A stretch of DNA of 64,000 nt from Flammula alnicola. Taxonomy: Eukaryota; Basidiomycota; Agaricomycetes; Agaricales; Strophariaceae. Under the pieces are notes generated by a model, which had not been told where the DNA came from, searched no databases, and saw only the letters and a program-made list of their open reading frames with translations. The translations under genes and the position numbers were made by a program. The DNA lies in contig JADNRV010000013.1 of NCBI GenBank assembly GCA_015499995.1, positions 372,001 through 436,000 on the forward strand, read 5' to 3'. This document shows, in pieces, positions 35,641-45,828 of this stretch. Position 1 is the first letter of the stretch, and every line of letters begins with the position of its first letter.

Positions 35641-35991
35641 ATGTAACTTCCAATAAAAGGTCGTCTTTGTCGACAGCGCCTTGCTGTTTTTTTTTTTTGT
35701 TTTGGCAAAGAATAAGCATTAATTTACTTGTTCATGATCTCGCAAGGTCATAGTGGACGCTCAATTTTTTCTTTCCGATATTAGTTATTATAATAGCGCA
35801 GATTGACTTTACTTACATGCACGGGAGGGGCTTGAACCTGGCAAAATAGGTGCCGCAGGGGCCAGAGCAGTAGAAGCGAGCAACCCGGTGCATGCGATTA
35901 TAGCATCTGCCACTCTCACCTCCCTGCCCCCATCTCGAAACCAAACGCCAAACCCACGCTGACCTCCCCGCCGCTGCACATCCTCTGACAG

Positions 35992-36153
35992 ATCATCTAC
36001 CATACCTTCCTGCATGGCAAGCCTAACCCGCAGGACCAGTACGATACTGCCTATTATGAAGATACGAAGCTCCAAAGGCAGCCCAAGACGCTGTTCTGGC
36101 TTTTGATGCTGGTGTCGGGTCAGCTGTACATCGCAAGCATGCACCTGTTGCGG
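35992..36153 (+). pseudogene. Coding-like exon fragment, unknown origin
   Basis: Preceded by a good splice acceptor (TCCTCTGACAG). 54 codons without a stop begin IIYHTFLHGKPNPQDQYD, continue TAYYEDTKLQRQPK, and end in a hydrophobic segment TLFWLLMLVSGQLYIA. The composition and the acceptor look like one exon of a membrane-protein gene. I do not recognise the family, and no partner exons are visible nearby. Confidence 0.4.
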
Positions 36154-36754
36154 TCTCTCGCTCGCTTGCCTCATTGGACCTCATTGGACCCAGTGCTTGG
36201 AGGACTTTCACCCACCCCACTCTTCTGACCCTCAATCGAGCCAACACCGCTGCTGCCCGATCGCCCGATGCTCAGACGACCAAGGCATGATGACGAGCCA
36301 CGACGGCTCGTTGTCACCATCGCACACCGCCATCAAGCCGGCTGACCACGCCTTCTCTCCACCCCCAACACTCGTTCCGCATTTCCTGACCCTCCTCGTT
36401 GCGAGAACGACACCTGTGACCCACACCATTAATGTCTCCCTCTCTCTCTATCCAACTGCACTGCCGATCTCCAGAAACGGCGGCTCTCTTGCCGTTTTTA
36501 CTCGGCGAGGCAATCGTCGCTCTTCGCTCGTGTCTGGCATGTCTGGGTACAGATGGCAGCAATGAGGCCATTTTACGACGGCAAACACGACAGGAGGTGG
36601 TGGAAGGATGGAGGGGGCTCAATGAGCATCGTAGAGCAGCAGGATGGACAAGCATGGCAAGGGCGGCAAGGACATGCAGTTGCGAATTGCGAGCACAACA
36701 CCGTGGTTGCACTTCGAGCAGGATGACGACGCCACTGCGCCATCATGAAGACCC

Positions 36755-36915
36755 CGCCGCCGCTGCAGCTGCGGGTGCAATGACAATGACGCAACGACGC
36801 CGCAGCTGTGGGTGCAACGACCATGACACCATGACGCTGCCGGTGCATCGACGACGACGACGCAGCTGCAGGTGCAATAATGACGACACCCCGACACCGC
36901 GGGTACAATGACAAC
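36755..36915. repeat. Degenerate GC-rich minisatellite
   Basis: About five imperfect copies of a roughly 30-36 bp unit built on GCAGCTGCGGGTGCAA followed by (A/C)GAC and ATGAC triplets. The repetition leaves frames open on both strands, which should not be read as genes. Confidence 0.6.
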
Positions 36916-37087
36916 GACAGCCCACTTGCAACCCCGACACCAGCACATTCTCCATCTCCTCGCTGACAGGGAACAGCTTTCTTCCTCCTTTCGATGTGGC
37001 TGATGGAGATGACGATAGCACGACCTCCTGCATCCTCCTTCGGTGATGCCGCCTCGAACGCGAAGGACCCTTAGCCTCCTCGTACAT

Positions 37088-37519
37088 CTCACATCCTTTC
37101 CATCATAGATACCAATAACACTGCCAATCATCTCGGGACGATAATCATATCACAGAGATGTGTCTTGAAAACAGTGGGCTTCTCATTGGGAGGGGCCTCA
37201 CGGAGTTTTTTTTTCGATGAGAACCATGGGACGGCGCTTAAGACCGCATTGGAAGCAATGGCAGGCACGGGCGTGGACAAGCTAGCAGGACAGAGACATA
37301 GGTTCAATTTAAGTGTAATAATCCACGTACTTCAACGAACTAAGCCGAAAAAATGGTAAATCAATAAGTTTTTTGAGGTGACAAAAAGGAAAGCAAAAAA
37401 AGCGCATATCTACATTGCTCAGATCGAGGACTTTGTCGAGCGACTCCACGATAAGAAAATGTGCAGAAGGTACGCTTCTTCTTGAGGTCAGTGGCGACTT
37501 GGGGGTTGGTGATTTCAGC
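37088..37519 (-). pseudogene. RPS15 (uS19) ribosomal protein pseudogene
   Basis: On the minus strand the pieces, in the order of the cytosolic uS19 protein, are AEITNPQVATDLKKKRTF (just after an intron-like acceptor CTCCAG), FSYRGV, LDKVLDLSN, LVHARA, then GLKRRPMVLI, REAPPNEKPTVFKTHL, DMIIVPEMIGSVIGIYDGK. Frames shift several times and A-runs are expanded, so it cannot encode a protein. Intron-like spacers remain, which argues for a copy of genomic DNA rather than retroposed mRNA. Confidence 0.85.
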
Positions 37520-37549
37520 CTGGAGACATAATAATCAGCACGTCAGTTC

Positions 37550-37800
37550 TCTGACATGGCCTCCAGAGACGGAAATGAGCACACCATGGTTGTTTCTGGC
37601 AGTCGTCAGTTCAATCTTCCTCTTAAAATTACACAACACCCAAACCTCAGCAGTGGATTTGCCCTCGAGCTCAGAGATGAGAGTCTTCAGGCGGTCCTCA
37701 TCAGTCTCGATGCCTACAAATCTGCAGCGGTGGGGTTGGCATTTCCACCGGTCTGGAGCAAAAAGTAGGCAGCAATCTTGGCAGCAATGTTAAGCATCAT
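37550..37800 (-). pseudogene. RPP2 (60S acidic ribosomal protein P2) pseudogene
   Basis: Minus-strand pieces IAAYFLLQTGGNANPTAADL and GIETDEDRLKTLISELEGKS match the N-terminal dimerisation domain of P2. The link between them is deleted and out of frame, and a remnant SVSGG follows. It lies directly upstream of the RPS15 pieces on the same strand with only a short spacer, giving a chimaeric ribosomal-protein pseudogene block. Confidence 0.8.
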
Positions 37801-38011
37801 CTAATGTGTTCGAGAAAACAAATACTAATTTTGCACACTTTGGAGATTGGTAGGGTGTTGAGAATTTCTGAAATCTGGTAGCCACAAATCACTGTAAAAC
37901 AGCGAAATCAGCGTTTCTTTTACAATATTAACAGAGCGGAGGGAGGACAGGCGGCATAGTTGGAGGTCACAAGCAAACAAGGCCAAAGAGAGCCGCTTCC
38001 AGGGAGAGGTA

Positions 38012-39070
38012 GGTTCGGATCAAGCCCTTTGTCAGCTGCCGGTGTTTATTTGTATATAGTTGCTTTCAGCAACACCTGACAAGGGGCTTGCTTCAAAGTG
38101 TCACGATTGAGGGGGTTTGGTCGCTCGCGACGCTTGAAGCCATTTCCGCGCGCATTTACCTAATTATGCGCGCGTCTTTTAGTATAACATACGATACAAA
38201 CATTGTACTACTCACAATCTTTTCAAATAACTTTATTCTTGACCTGTGAACTGTCTAAGTAGGTGTCTTGACCCCATTTCCTTTCCTGCCTTCTAGAGAG
38301 GGTAAATCTTAAATTTGGACTGTAGCAGTTTGGCATATCATTTTTGCAGTATATATAAGGATAGATCCTGAGCCTCTTGTGAATAGAGTTTGTATTGCTG
38401 TGGCAAAGAGCTGTATAGTAGCGTTGTGATATCGTTTTGCTTACAAGTCACGTGATTAGATACCCCATGAGCGCCCTTTATCCCAAGTGAGATCGATTAA
38501 CGATTTTTGCAAGATTGCTCTCTATACTCAGCATATCAATGGGCTCAAAACACCACACCAACCCATATACTCCCAAAAGACAGCCACCGCGCGTAGTGCA
38601 CGGTGCGCCTTGCATAGGCCTGAACGCGCGTATGTGACACGCGTGACGCAGCTCATCACGGTGAGCCGGTCGGTCAATGGAAACACATTTCCGACGGCGG
38701 GCAGTTCTGTAACCTAAAAATGAGTATCTAGAACTTATAAAACATATAATGCGGGAGTAATGCCCAAGCGCCCCATGAATTGGTTGAAAACCTGCGATGA
38801 TAAGTCAAAATTAAGAAATTTGCATGTTTCGGCCACACATAGTGCTGTACTGTAAACAATTTTTATGTATTTTTATTTTTGAGTAGATAGACACTTGAGA
38901 ATACATTTTAACTACAGTATGTACTTTGACTTTTGTTTGTGCGTCAATTTTTGAGGGAAAGCGACAGGAATAAGTAAACCCCTGATTTTGATGCATTCTG
39001 AAGCAAGCCCCTTCTGCGAAGGAGCCGCTGCTTGCGCTCGCGACCGGAGCACGTGGGCTTGCTCCGAACC
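38012..39070. mobile_element. 1.06-kb non-autonomous element with terminal inverted repeats and TA target duplication
   Basis: Left end GGTTCGGATCAAGCCC (38012-38027) faces right end GGGCTTGCTCCGAACC (39055-39070), 15 of 16 complementary. A TA dinucleotide flanks both (38010-38011 and 39071-39072), as for Tc1/mariner-type insertion. Each end also has an inner inverted copy of GGGGCTTGCTTC (38083-38094 and, reversed, 39000-39011), so each terminus can fold back. The interior is AT-rich without a transposase frame. Confidence 0.75.
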
Positions 39071-39187
39071 TACAAGGATGGTCGTGGTGCTTCTATTTGG
39101 TAGGTGTTGTACAGGAGGCAGACACCAAACAAAGGCAACATCATGACTAATTTAGACTGGGTGGAACCTTCCTGTTAACACAGCAAG

Positions 39188-39447
39188 GCGACCTCCCACG
39201 TCGTTCAAACCTCTGCTCACTCGAGCCATTGGTGAGTTTCAGGAATTATACATTGTGTGTGATGAAACGCACTGGGCTCTGACAATCATTGATGTCACGC
39301 ACTACGCTCATGATGAGCGGCGGCCTAGAAAACCGTTAACTGATTCAATTCTTTCTTCTTACTCTAACTCGCATTTTCTAACTCGCACACACTTTGAATA
39401 ACACAGTACTATACAATGGATTCAAAACATGAAGAGCCGCAAGAAGC
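39188..39447 (+). pseudogene. LCP5-like gene copy 1: promoter and first codons only
   Basis: Matches the promoter and start of the intact gene at 50954. The ATG at 39417 begins MDSKHEEPQEA, after which homology stops within about ten codons and a stop follows. The rest of the gene is missing up to 41632. Confidence 0.8.
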
Positions 39448-40589
39448 CCATCCCTGAGGGGAAACGCAGGCAAACACCACAAATGCCACTGCCCCTGCTC
39501 CGGCTGCCGAAGAAGAGAGGTATGACGAAGGAAGGTGAAGGATAGCCAGAGTCGAGAGAAGTTACAGATGAGTAAGTCGTCGATCAATACAATAAAAAAG
39601 ACTTACGAATTTTGTTAGTCTGACTACGGGAGACTAGAGAGAAGTACAGCAAGTAGACGGCGCAGCCGCGCCGCCTCCCGATTTGTTCAACCGACGCGCG
39701 CTGGGTCCCCCAGAACTTCATTTCTAAATCTGCGAGCCCTCTACGGCTCAAACAGTACGAAAAAGTTCAAAATAAGCGCTATGGTACAGAATCCGCTAAA
39801 AATGTGATGATTGGCATTGATTGCACCATCGACGTTTCAAATGTTATACAGTAATGGACCCATTAAGATATAATGCCCGAAAAACAGATATTAATTCCAA
39901 AAACACTGATTTTTTTTGGCGCAGTACCATAGAATGTAATTGAATGCACTCCTGCAGAAGATATGAAAAGCGTAGAGAACAAAACGAGAGAACAAGACCA
40001 GAGTCCTCCATTTCGGAAGGACATTTGGCTTGAGCCTTTGTTTGTCCGCCCTGCTCAGCCTCAGAGAAAATGATTGCTCGTGGTAAAATCCCTCGCAAAG
40101 AGTATATCTACATAGTGTAATAAGTGCGTATGATCCTTTAATTTGAAGATCGACTCACAAATCAGCGGAAGCCTGGGGCTTGCACATCTTTAAAGATAAG
40201 ATTGACCTAAAAATGGAGATAATAAAGAGATAATGACCGCCGTAGCCCTGCCTGTTGGTATCTGAATGGTTTAAAACAGTCTGCTTCATCATTCCAGTTC
40301 CTCAATGTGAGCTGCCAAAAATCTTGCCAAAAATCTAGGATTGAATCCGATTGATACTTGTTGTATCCCACCTAATTGTGCGGCCGTCCTCGGCCGTCTT
40401 GACACGGCAGAGTCAGTCGATAATCGGTGACTGGTGACCGGTGATTGCCGGCGATGCAGATTCCCACAACGATTAAGAAGGTTTTCCTATGTAGTCTCTT
40501 AAAACAGACTTTATAAATCAAATGATAATCGATTTGATATAATATAAGAGGTTTTCCAGGTTTTCAGCGCCAGCACCGTCACCTCACCC
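39448..40589. other. Inserted DNA upstream of the kinase gene
   Basis: No gene recognised. Contains a GC palindrome (GGCGCAGCCGCGCC near 39659), T- and A-rich stretches, and GGTGACTGGTGACCGGTGA-type short repeats near 40425-40445 in the likely kinase promoter. Confidence 0.4.
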
Positions 40590-41431
40590 ATGGCCTCGAC
40601 ACCCAAATCACGACAGCTTCTCGCGAGAGGAGACATTTTTGATGACAATGGTGGATTTATTCACATCGCTCTTGTTTGGACCGAGAACTCCCAGATCTAC
40701 TTCACTAATCTTGCTAGTCGACAGTTTGATGACAATGCTCTCGACGAAGTAGATGGAAAACTCATTCCAAAGGAAGCCGTCTACGCCTCCTGGCGCGAGA
40801 GTATTAGAGAGGCGAAGACACCCTTGCCCCCCGACACCTACACCAAAATGCCTTACTGGCATTGCTTTGAAGGGAAGGCTAATTTCAAATTGATCAACGC
40901 CGAGATCGATGTCCTGGAAATCCTGTCGACGAAACCCCATCCAAACATCGTTGAATACCATGGATGTATTCGTGATGGAGATTGCATTGCGGGTATCTGT
41001 TTGCGCAAGTATCTGTGTACGTTGGAAGAATTTATCGAAGGCCAGGTTCCTGCTCATCAGTAAGCGCGCTGTAGCGATATGTTAATTACTTTCCCGCTTA
41101 CTCGGCCTTTCCTTGTTTTAGGTGTCCGCCTTTCGATGCCGACTCCGTAGTTTCAGGCATAAAAGCTGGATTAGACTTTCTCCACGGTCTTGGACTTGTT
41201 CACGACGATATTAATCCTAGGAACATTATGCTGAATGCTGTCGGTCACGCCATCATCATTGACTTTGACTCTTGTGCCCCCATCGGAGCAAAATCGCGTG
41301 GCGGCACGCCTGGGTGGTCGAAGAACCCAACAATAGCTCAGGTCGAGAACGATGAACACGGCCTTGACCTCCTTGTCAAGTTTATTCAGGGACAATATGA
41401 TGGTCAGGATCTTGATGCTTTCGGAATGTAA
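40590..41431 (+). CDS. Atypical protein kinase-like protein, inserted in the LCP5 copy
   Basis: Two exons (40590-41058 and about 41122-41431, intron GTAAGCGC...TTTTAG), about 260 aa. A kinase C-lobe is clear: GIKAGLDFLHGLGLVHDDIN then PRNIML corresponds to the catalytic loop (HDD for HRD, N for the usual Lys). IIDFDSC corresponds to DFG (here DFD). GTPGWSKNPTI corresponds to the activation segment/APE region. The N-lobe is short: HPNIVEYHGC and YLCTLEEFIEG are seen, but no clear glycine loop or VAIK lysine. Such small divergent kinases are common in Agaricomycetes. With the ATP-anchoring Lys not evident it may be a weak kinase or pseudokinase. It lies between the two halves of the broken LCP5 copy and is absent from unit 2. 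Confidence 0.75.
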
Positions 41432-41631
41432 ACCTAGCCTCTACTTTGGTTGGAGGGTCTACTCTACAACATAGACGTATAATGAACCGACCTTGTGGCA
41501 TACAGAACCACGTCCCGACTTGCCAACTGGAATCCTAATTGTACCCGTGACGCCTTCGAAGACTACCTTTGAGCTGAATGGGAAAACACTCTCGACATCA
41601 ATTGCCCCTCTGACTAGCTTGGGCAGTTAGC

Positions 41632-41736
41632 GGTGACATATCGGATCATGAAGAAGGCGATGACGCTCCAAGGTCGAAGAAACGGAGTCACTTCGAGTTG
41701 GAAACCAAGGTCGCGAAGAAGTTTGCAAAGCGATGA
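41632..41736 (+). pseudogene. LCP5-like gene copy 1: last ~33 codons
   Basis: Matches the 3' end of the intact copy (52098-52201): SDHEEGDDAP, KKRSHFELETKVAKKFAKR-stop, lacking one Lys codon. With the fragment at 39188 it shows the gene's middle was replaced by about 2.2 kb. Confidence 0.85.
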
Positions 41737-42010
41737 ATGTTGCACTGTCGAGACATCGTCTCTTCGTGACAAAGGTATTTAATTTGTCAGACCGCTCAAT
41801 TGCCCAGTCAATTGGTTACACTGGGAAACCCAGCGCCATCGTGGTTACAAAGTGCCAGAAAATAATTGATTGGATGGCAGTACTGAAAGAGACGACAACG
41901 AAAAGTAATACGACTACAACAATAAAACTGCTACGCATAGGGATAAGCATGGCAACAATAGAACAGATATCTTCCTCTAATTCTACATACTTATATCAAC
42001 CAGTAAATCC

Positions 42011-44091
42011 TTATATGAATTCCAATGGCTCGACTCTTCGAACACATTTGGGTTGCGGGTCTTTCCAGTCGTTTTCCTCGGGGTCCTCACCGTCTAAAAA
42101 GTTACCAACTTCCCATACCCAGCGTAGGAAAGTAGTCGGCCGGCGTGGGCGTGGTGGGGGATTAGAGAAGAACGGCCAAGTAGGCAGATAGCACATTTCC
42201 TAGAGACGAACATAAGCAGTCAATAAAGATGCAACAGGAGGTAGATATCGACGTAAAAGAGAAATACTAACCTCGTAACTGCATTCCGGTCGACACCTTA
42301 ACCAATAAGAGCTCCAGTCCAACCACTTCATCAAATCTTCGATCCTCTCTCTCCACTTCTGCGCCAGGTCGTGTGAGACTGGCAGATTCTTGTTTTTGCT
42401 GTGCAAATTCAAGGACTCCGATTCAGTCAAACCAACCTCTACCCCCTCCGCCCATGTAGAAACCAAAATACGACAGATCTCCTTCTCTACACCTTTGACC
42501 GCGCCGAGCAGCGTATTCTCAGAGGGCATCAACTTACTCGCCAGTATCTTACTCGTCTCTATATAACGCGTGTGCGTCGTCGCACAAAATTCAAACACCG
42601 GCGCCGCCCAAGAATGGTTCGAGCCGGTTTCCAGGCCCGTCTTAGGAGGAACGGACGAGTGGAGAACGTACGGTGCAAGCATCCTCGTTATATGTCGATG
42701 CGCTTGCTTCAGCTTGGGTTCCGCGTCGGCTTCGGATGTGGTGGCTGTCGCGTTGAGAATATATGGCAACAGCTCGAGCCGCTCCGCATACCGATCCGTG
42801 ACGGTGTTGAACAGCGTCCGCCAATCGACGCCAGAGCCACTTGCAGCAGGATTGTCGGTTTCCGCGAACATATCGCCCACACGCGCACGGAAAGCCTGCA
42901 CGTCGTTAGCACTGATGCCGTCCAATCGGTGGTCCAGTCGTCCTTGTCCCTCGCGAGCAATTTGCAGACTAGGAAACAGCAGCGGATCATAAAAAGAGAT
43001 CAAGCGCGAGTAGTCGAGCTGGATGCGCGTTTCGCCTGGGTAGTGGTTGTGCCAACTGCCTGACTCGACGACTCGGAACAGTGGTGTCAACGGCCATCGT
43101 TTTGGGGCTCTTGGAGCTTGTGGGTCGGGAGAAGCGGGAGAAGCGGAAGGTCCGGGTTTGGGTGGTGGCCTCCGAACTGTCCCACTGTCTGCCGAGGCGA
43201 GGTTAAGGAAGGAGACAGTTTGGACGCCAGCTGAAAAGTCGCACAACATGATTTCACTGCAAGAAAATCACATTCAGAATGTCAGATATCACAGAGCACG
43301 CAACGAGCTTAACACTCACAAATCCATCTCCATTCTGTGAAAAAGGCCGTCCGTTAGCTTGAATTACATGACATAAGGAGCAGAGAAGGTAAAATACCCA
43401 CCTCAAAAACCCATCAACCCATACTGCTTCCCCCACCGACACAGCTCAGCTATCCTCCTCCTCTCATCAAACGTATTCTCCGGGACGACCTTGCCCCACA
43501 CGACAAGGTCCTGGGTGTCCATCGGGCCCCCGAGCATCTTCGCCGCGCTGCTGCCGTCAAAGTACAGCACCTTGAGCGGACGCGTCGCGACGAGCGTCAG
43601 GTGCCAGCATCCCGAGTCCTGCGCGACGCTCCTGCAGAACAGGTACGAGTGCTCCGGGTCGGTCGCGGTCCACTCTGGGACCTTGGGTATCTCGGCTTTG
43701 GAGGTGCCGTGGTAGAGGAGGGTGCCCACGGGGATGGTACCCGGCACGATGGTGTGTCCTACATAGCGCAGACGAGACAGGACAGTAAAATAATCAGATT
43801 AGATATACTGGAATAGTATAAGTATCTGTGCGCACCATTCCTGTATCGGGTGTTGGGCCAGTGTTGGAGGAGAGAACGGACGTTGTCGAATATGAGATGG
43901 CTCGTAGAATTCTTGGGCGGCTCCTCAGTGAAACTCCATTCAAGTTGACTCCTAGTCTGCATGGACGGCACCAAATTTTCTAATGATTCCGGTGTGGTGA
44001 ATTTGAAAGCAGCCTGTCCAAGCTGTTGCGCTTCGACTAGAAAACTCGGCAAAATGCACAGCGCACCCACCGCCGCAAGTCCAGCGCGCAT
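42011..44091 (-). CDS. Uncharacterised secreted protein, copy 1 (frameshifted, possible pseudogene)
   Basis: Same gene as at 52439-54553. The signal peptide is MRAGLAAVGALCILPSFLVEA. An N-terminal domain follows (HTIVPGTIPVGTLLYHGTSK, DPEHSYLFCRSVAQDSGCWH, LTLVATRPLKVLYFDGSSAA), then a Pro-rich linker and a C-terminal domain (GSWHNHYPGETRIQLDYSRL, SWAAPVFEFCATTHTRYIET, YWLRCRPECSYE), ending in EMCYLPTWPFF and VRRVEPLEFI. Compared with copy 2, one base is missing in a C run at 43418-43420 (three C against four at 53886-53889). This turns GVDGFLR into LMGF-stop, before the splice site. Everything downstream remains open, so the loss is recent or a sequencing error. I know no named domain for this protein. 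Confidence 0.65.
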
Positions 44092-44332
44092 CGTGATGGC
44101 AACAACAAGAAAACGCGTCCAGCGGAGAAACTACCCATGTTATCTTTATATGTCGCGGTTGATGAGAGTCTGGCCTTGTGGCTTGCGCGCACTGTTGCAT
44201 GCCCGCAGCCGTTTGTTCTCCTTGATGGCCGACGCCAAGTTGAAGTTCAAAAATGACCACATTGGCCGCAGTGCTTGTCAATCTCTCACCGGAGAAACCG
44301 GGCCGCTTAGCGCTCTATCTCAATTCTTTAGG

Positions 44333-45664
44333 TTTTCCCATCAATAGTCTGGGTATTTTCACGTCAGAAGTAAGAAAAAGAATTCAAAAAAAGAGGGAAA
44401 GAGAGAGAATTCACTGGACAGCTCTGATCCCTCAGGGGATTTTTCCTAGCTTAATGTGGCTCTAAATTTCATTTCTGCCATCCACAAAATGTCGAAAAAT
44501 TCCTGGCACGCATTCTGCGTGCAGCCAGATAGATTTTCAGTGACTTTCAGGTATTGTTTTTCGAATATTGAGCTCAATAAGCTGTTTTATGCCTCAAAAA
44601 TTTCCCAGGGCATTTTAGACACTAATTCAAAGAGTTTCTGATTTTTTTCAGCTATTTCTGTAATTTATTTGAGCCTCTATCGAGTGCGCAAGAGCCGATC
44701 TCCAGCAGGAGCAAGTGTCGGATGCGCGGGAAAATATCACGTGAGTTATCTGCCATGGCAGATAACTTTCGAGTAGGCAGATACCTAATTTGTGAAATGT
44801 GAGCATTTCATTGCAAAACAATTAATTCTGAAGAGACAGAAGTTTTCAATGATACTATCCGAATCCAGGAGTTTGAAAAATATCAGGAGTTTGAAATCGT
44901 CGTTTTCCTCTCGCATTTTTGAAGCTACCTTCACAAGGTCTTACATACATATCTACCTATATACTATCCCACCACGAATATCCATAAAAATTTGAGGTTC
45001 GGTGTTGTTGAGTCGCATAATTGAGGATATGTGATTTTGAATACATCAAATTGGCCAATGTATACAAATGTTGGCTCAGATCCAGCCCGATCCAGCCAAC
45101 CATTTCCCTTGGGGTTTTGGGGAAAAACATTCTACTGGCTGATGCGATATGATATCCAAAATCCCACATTTCATAGTGGGCTCGTTCTTACAAGAATGGA
45201 GAAGCAGTGGTTTTTGCGATTTGAAGAGTGACACGCGGTGACATTGTGCATGGGAATCAGGGCACGCCGTGTTGAAAACCAGCAGAAATATGATGTGACA
45301 AGGTCGTGACACCATTTCAATCTCCTGATATCTTCGACTTTTGAGCACCGGGAAGGCTCCGCTTTCATCTGTAGCCAACTTTTTAAGAAAAAGACTATCT
45401 AGTCGAATAGAAGACAAAAAGCCGCACATTCTGGCCAAGGTTAAAAGGGCGGAGGGCAAGTGGTTGTGGAGGAATACACTTTCTTCGAAAAAGTTTTCAA
45501 ACTCCTGGATTCGGATAGTACATCACCTGTACGCCGCCAAATCTTTAGAGCTTTGAGGGCATATTTGATGCCATAATTTGCGACACATCGTCAACTGTCG
45601 TCATAAAGTTATCTGCCCGGAGCTTGCCGGGCAGATAAATACCCAGCTTATTGATCGGTCAACC
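44333..45664. mobile_element. 1.33-kb element with terminal inverted repeats and 10-bp target duplication
   Basis: ATCAATAGTCTGGGTATTT (44340-44358) faces its inverse at 45637-45655 with 17 of 19 matching. ATTCTTTAGG is present directly on both sides (44323-44332 and 45665-45674). Unit 2 has an uninterrupted site near 54745-54770, so the element arrived after the duplication or was lost there. No transposase is visible. The length of the target repeat suggests a hAT- or Mutator-like transposase acting in trans. Confidence 0.78.
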
Positions 45665-45828
45665 ATTCTTTAGGCCACTGGATTGGACTTTGATTACTCA
45701 GATCTATCCAACATCCTTGCTTTCCTCAAGGAAGTTGCTGAATCGTTGAGGAAAATGGCGTCCACGTACCCCATAGGTATTCTGGAATCATCTTGACTGT
45801 CTTCTGGGTTCCCACTTAGATAAGGATG

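Larger units (their letters stand above)
35641..39187. other. 3.5-kb insertion in unit 1, a graveyard of gene fragments and repeats
   Basis: Absent from unit 2, where the flanking sequence is continuous apart from a different insertion. It holds, in order, a 54-codon coding-like fragment, a GC-rich minisatellite, pseudogene pieces of RPS15 and RPP2, and a 1.06-kb TA-flanked inverted-repeat element. No intact gene is seen. Confidence 0.7.

Noticed and set aside
36755..36915. CRISPR-like repeat array
   Set aside because: Units are degenerate and contiguous without unique spacers, and the genome is eukaryotic.
36432..37131. Long frames on both strands
   Set aside because: Produced by the GC-rich minisatellite and flanking GC-rich DNA, which lacks stops in several frames; no splice or homology support.
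42401..43063. 220-codon plus-strand frame
   Set aside because: Antisense shadow of the secreted-protein gene; the same shadow appears in copy 2 with different breaks, while the minus strand is conserved.
45076..45459. 127-codon minus-strand frame inside the 1.33-kb TIR element as a transposase
   Set aside because: No DDE/DDD triad, zinc finger or hAT dimerisation motif, and too short.
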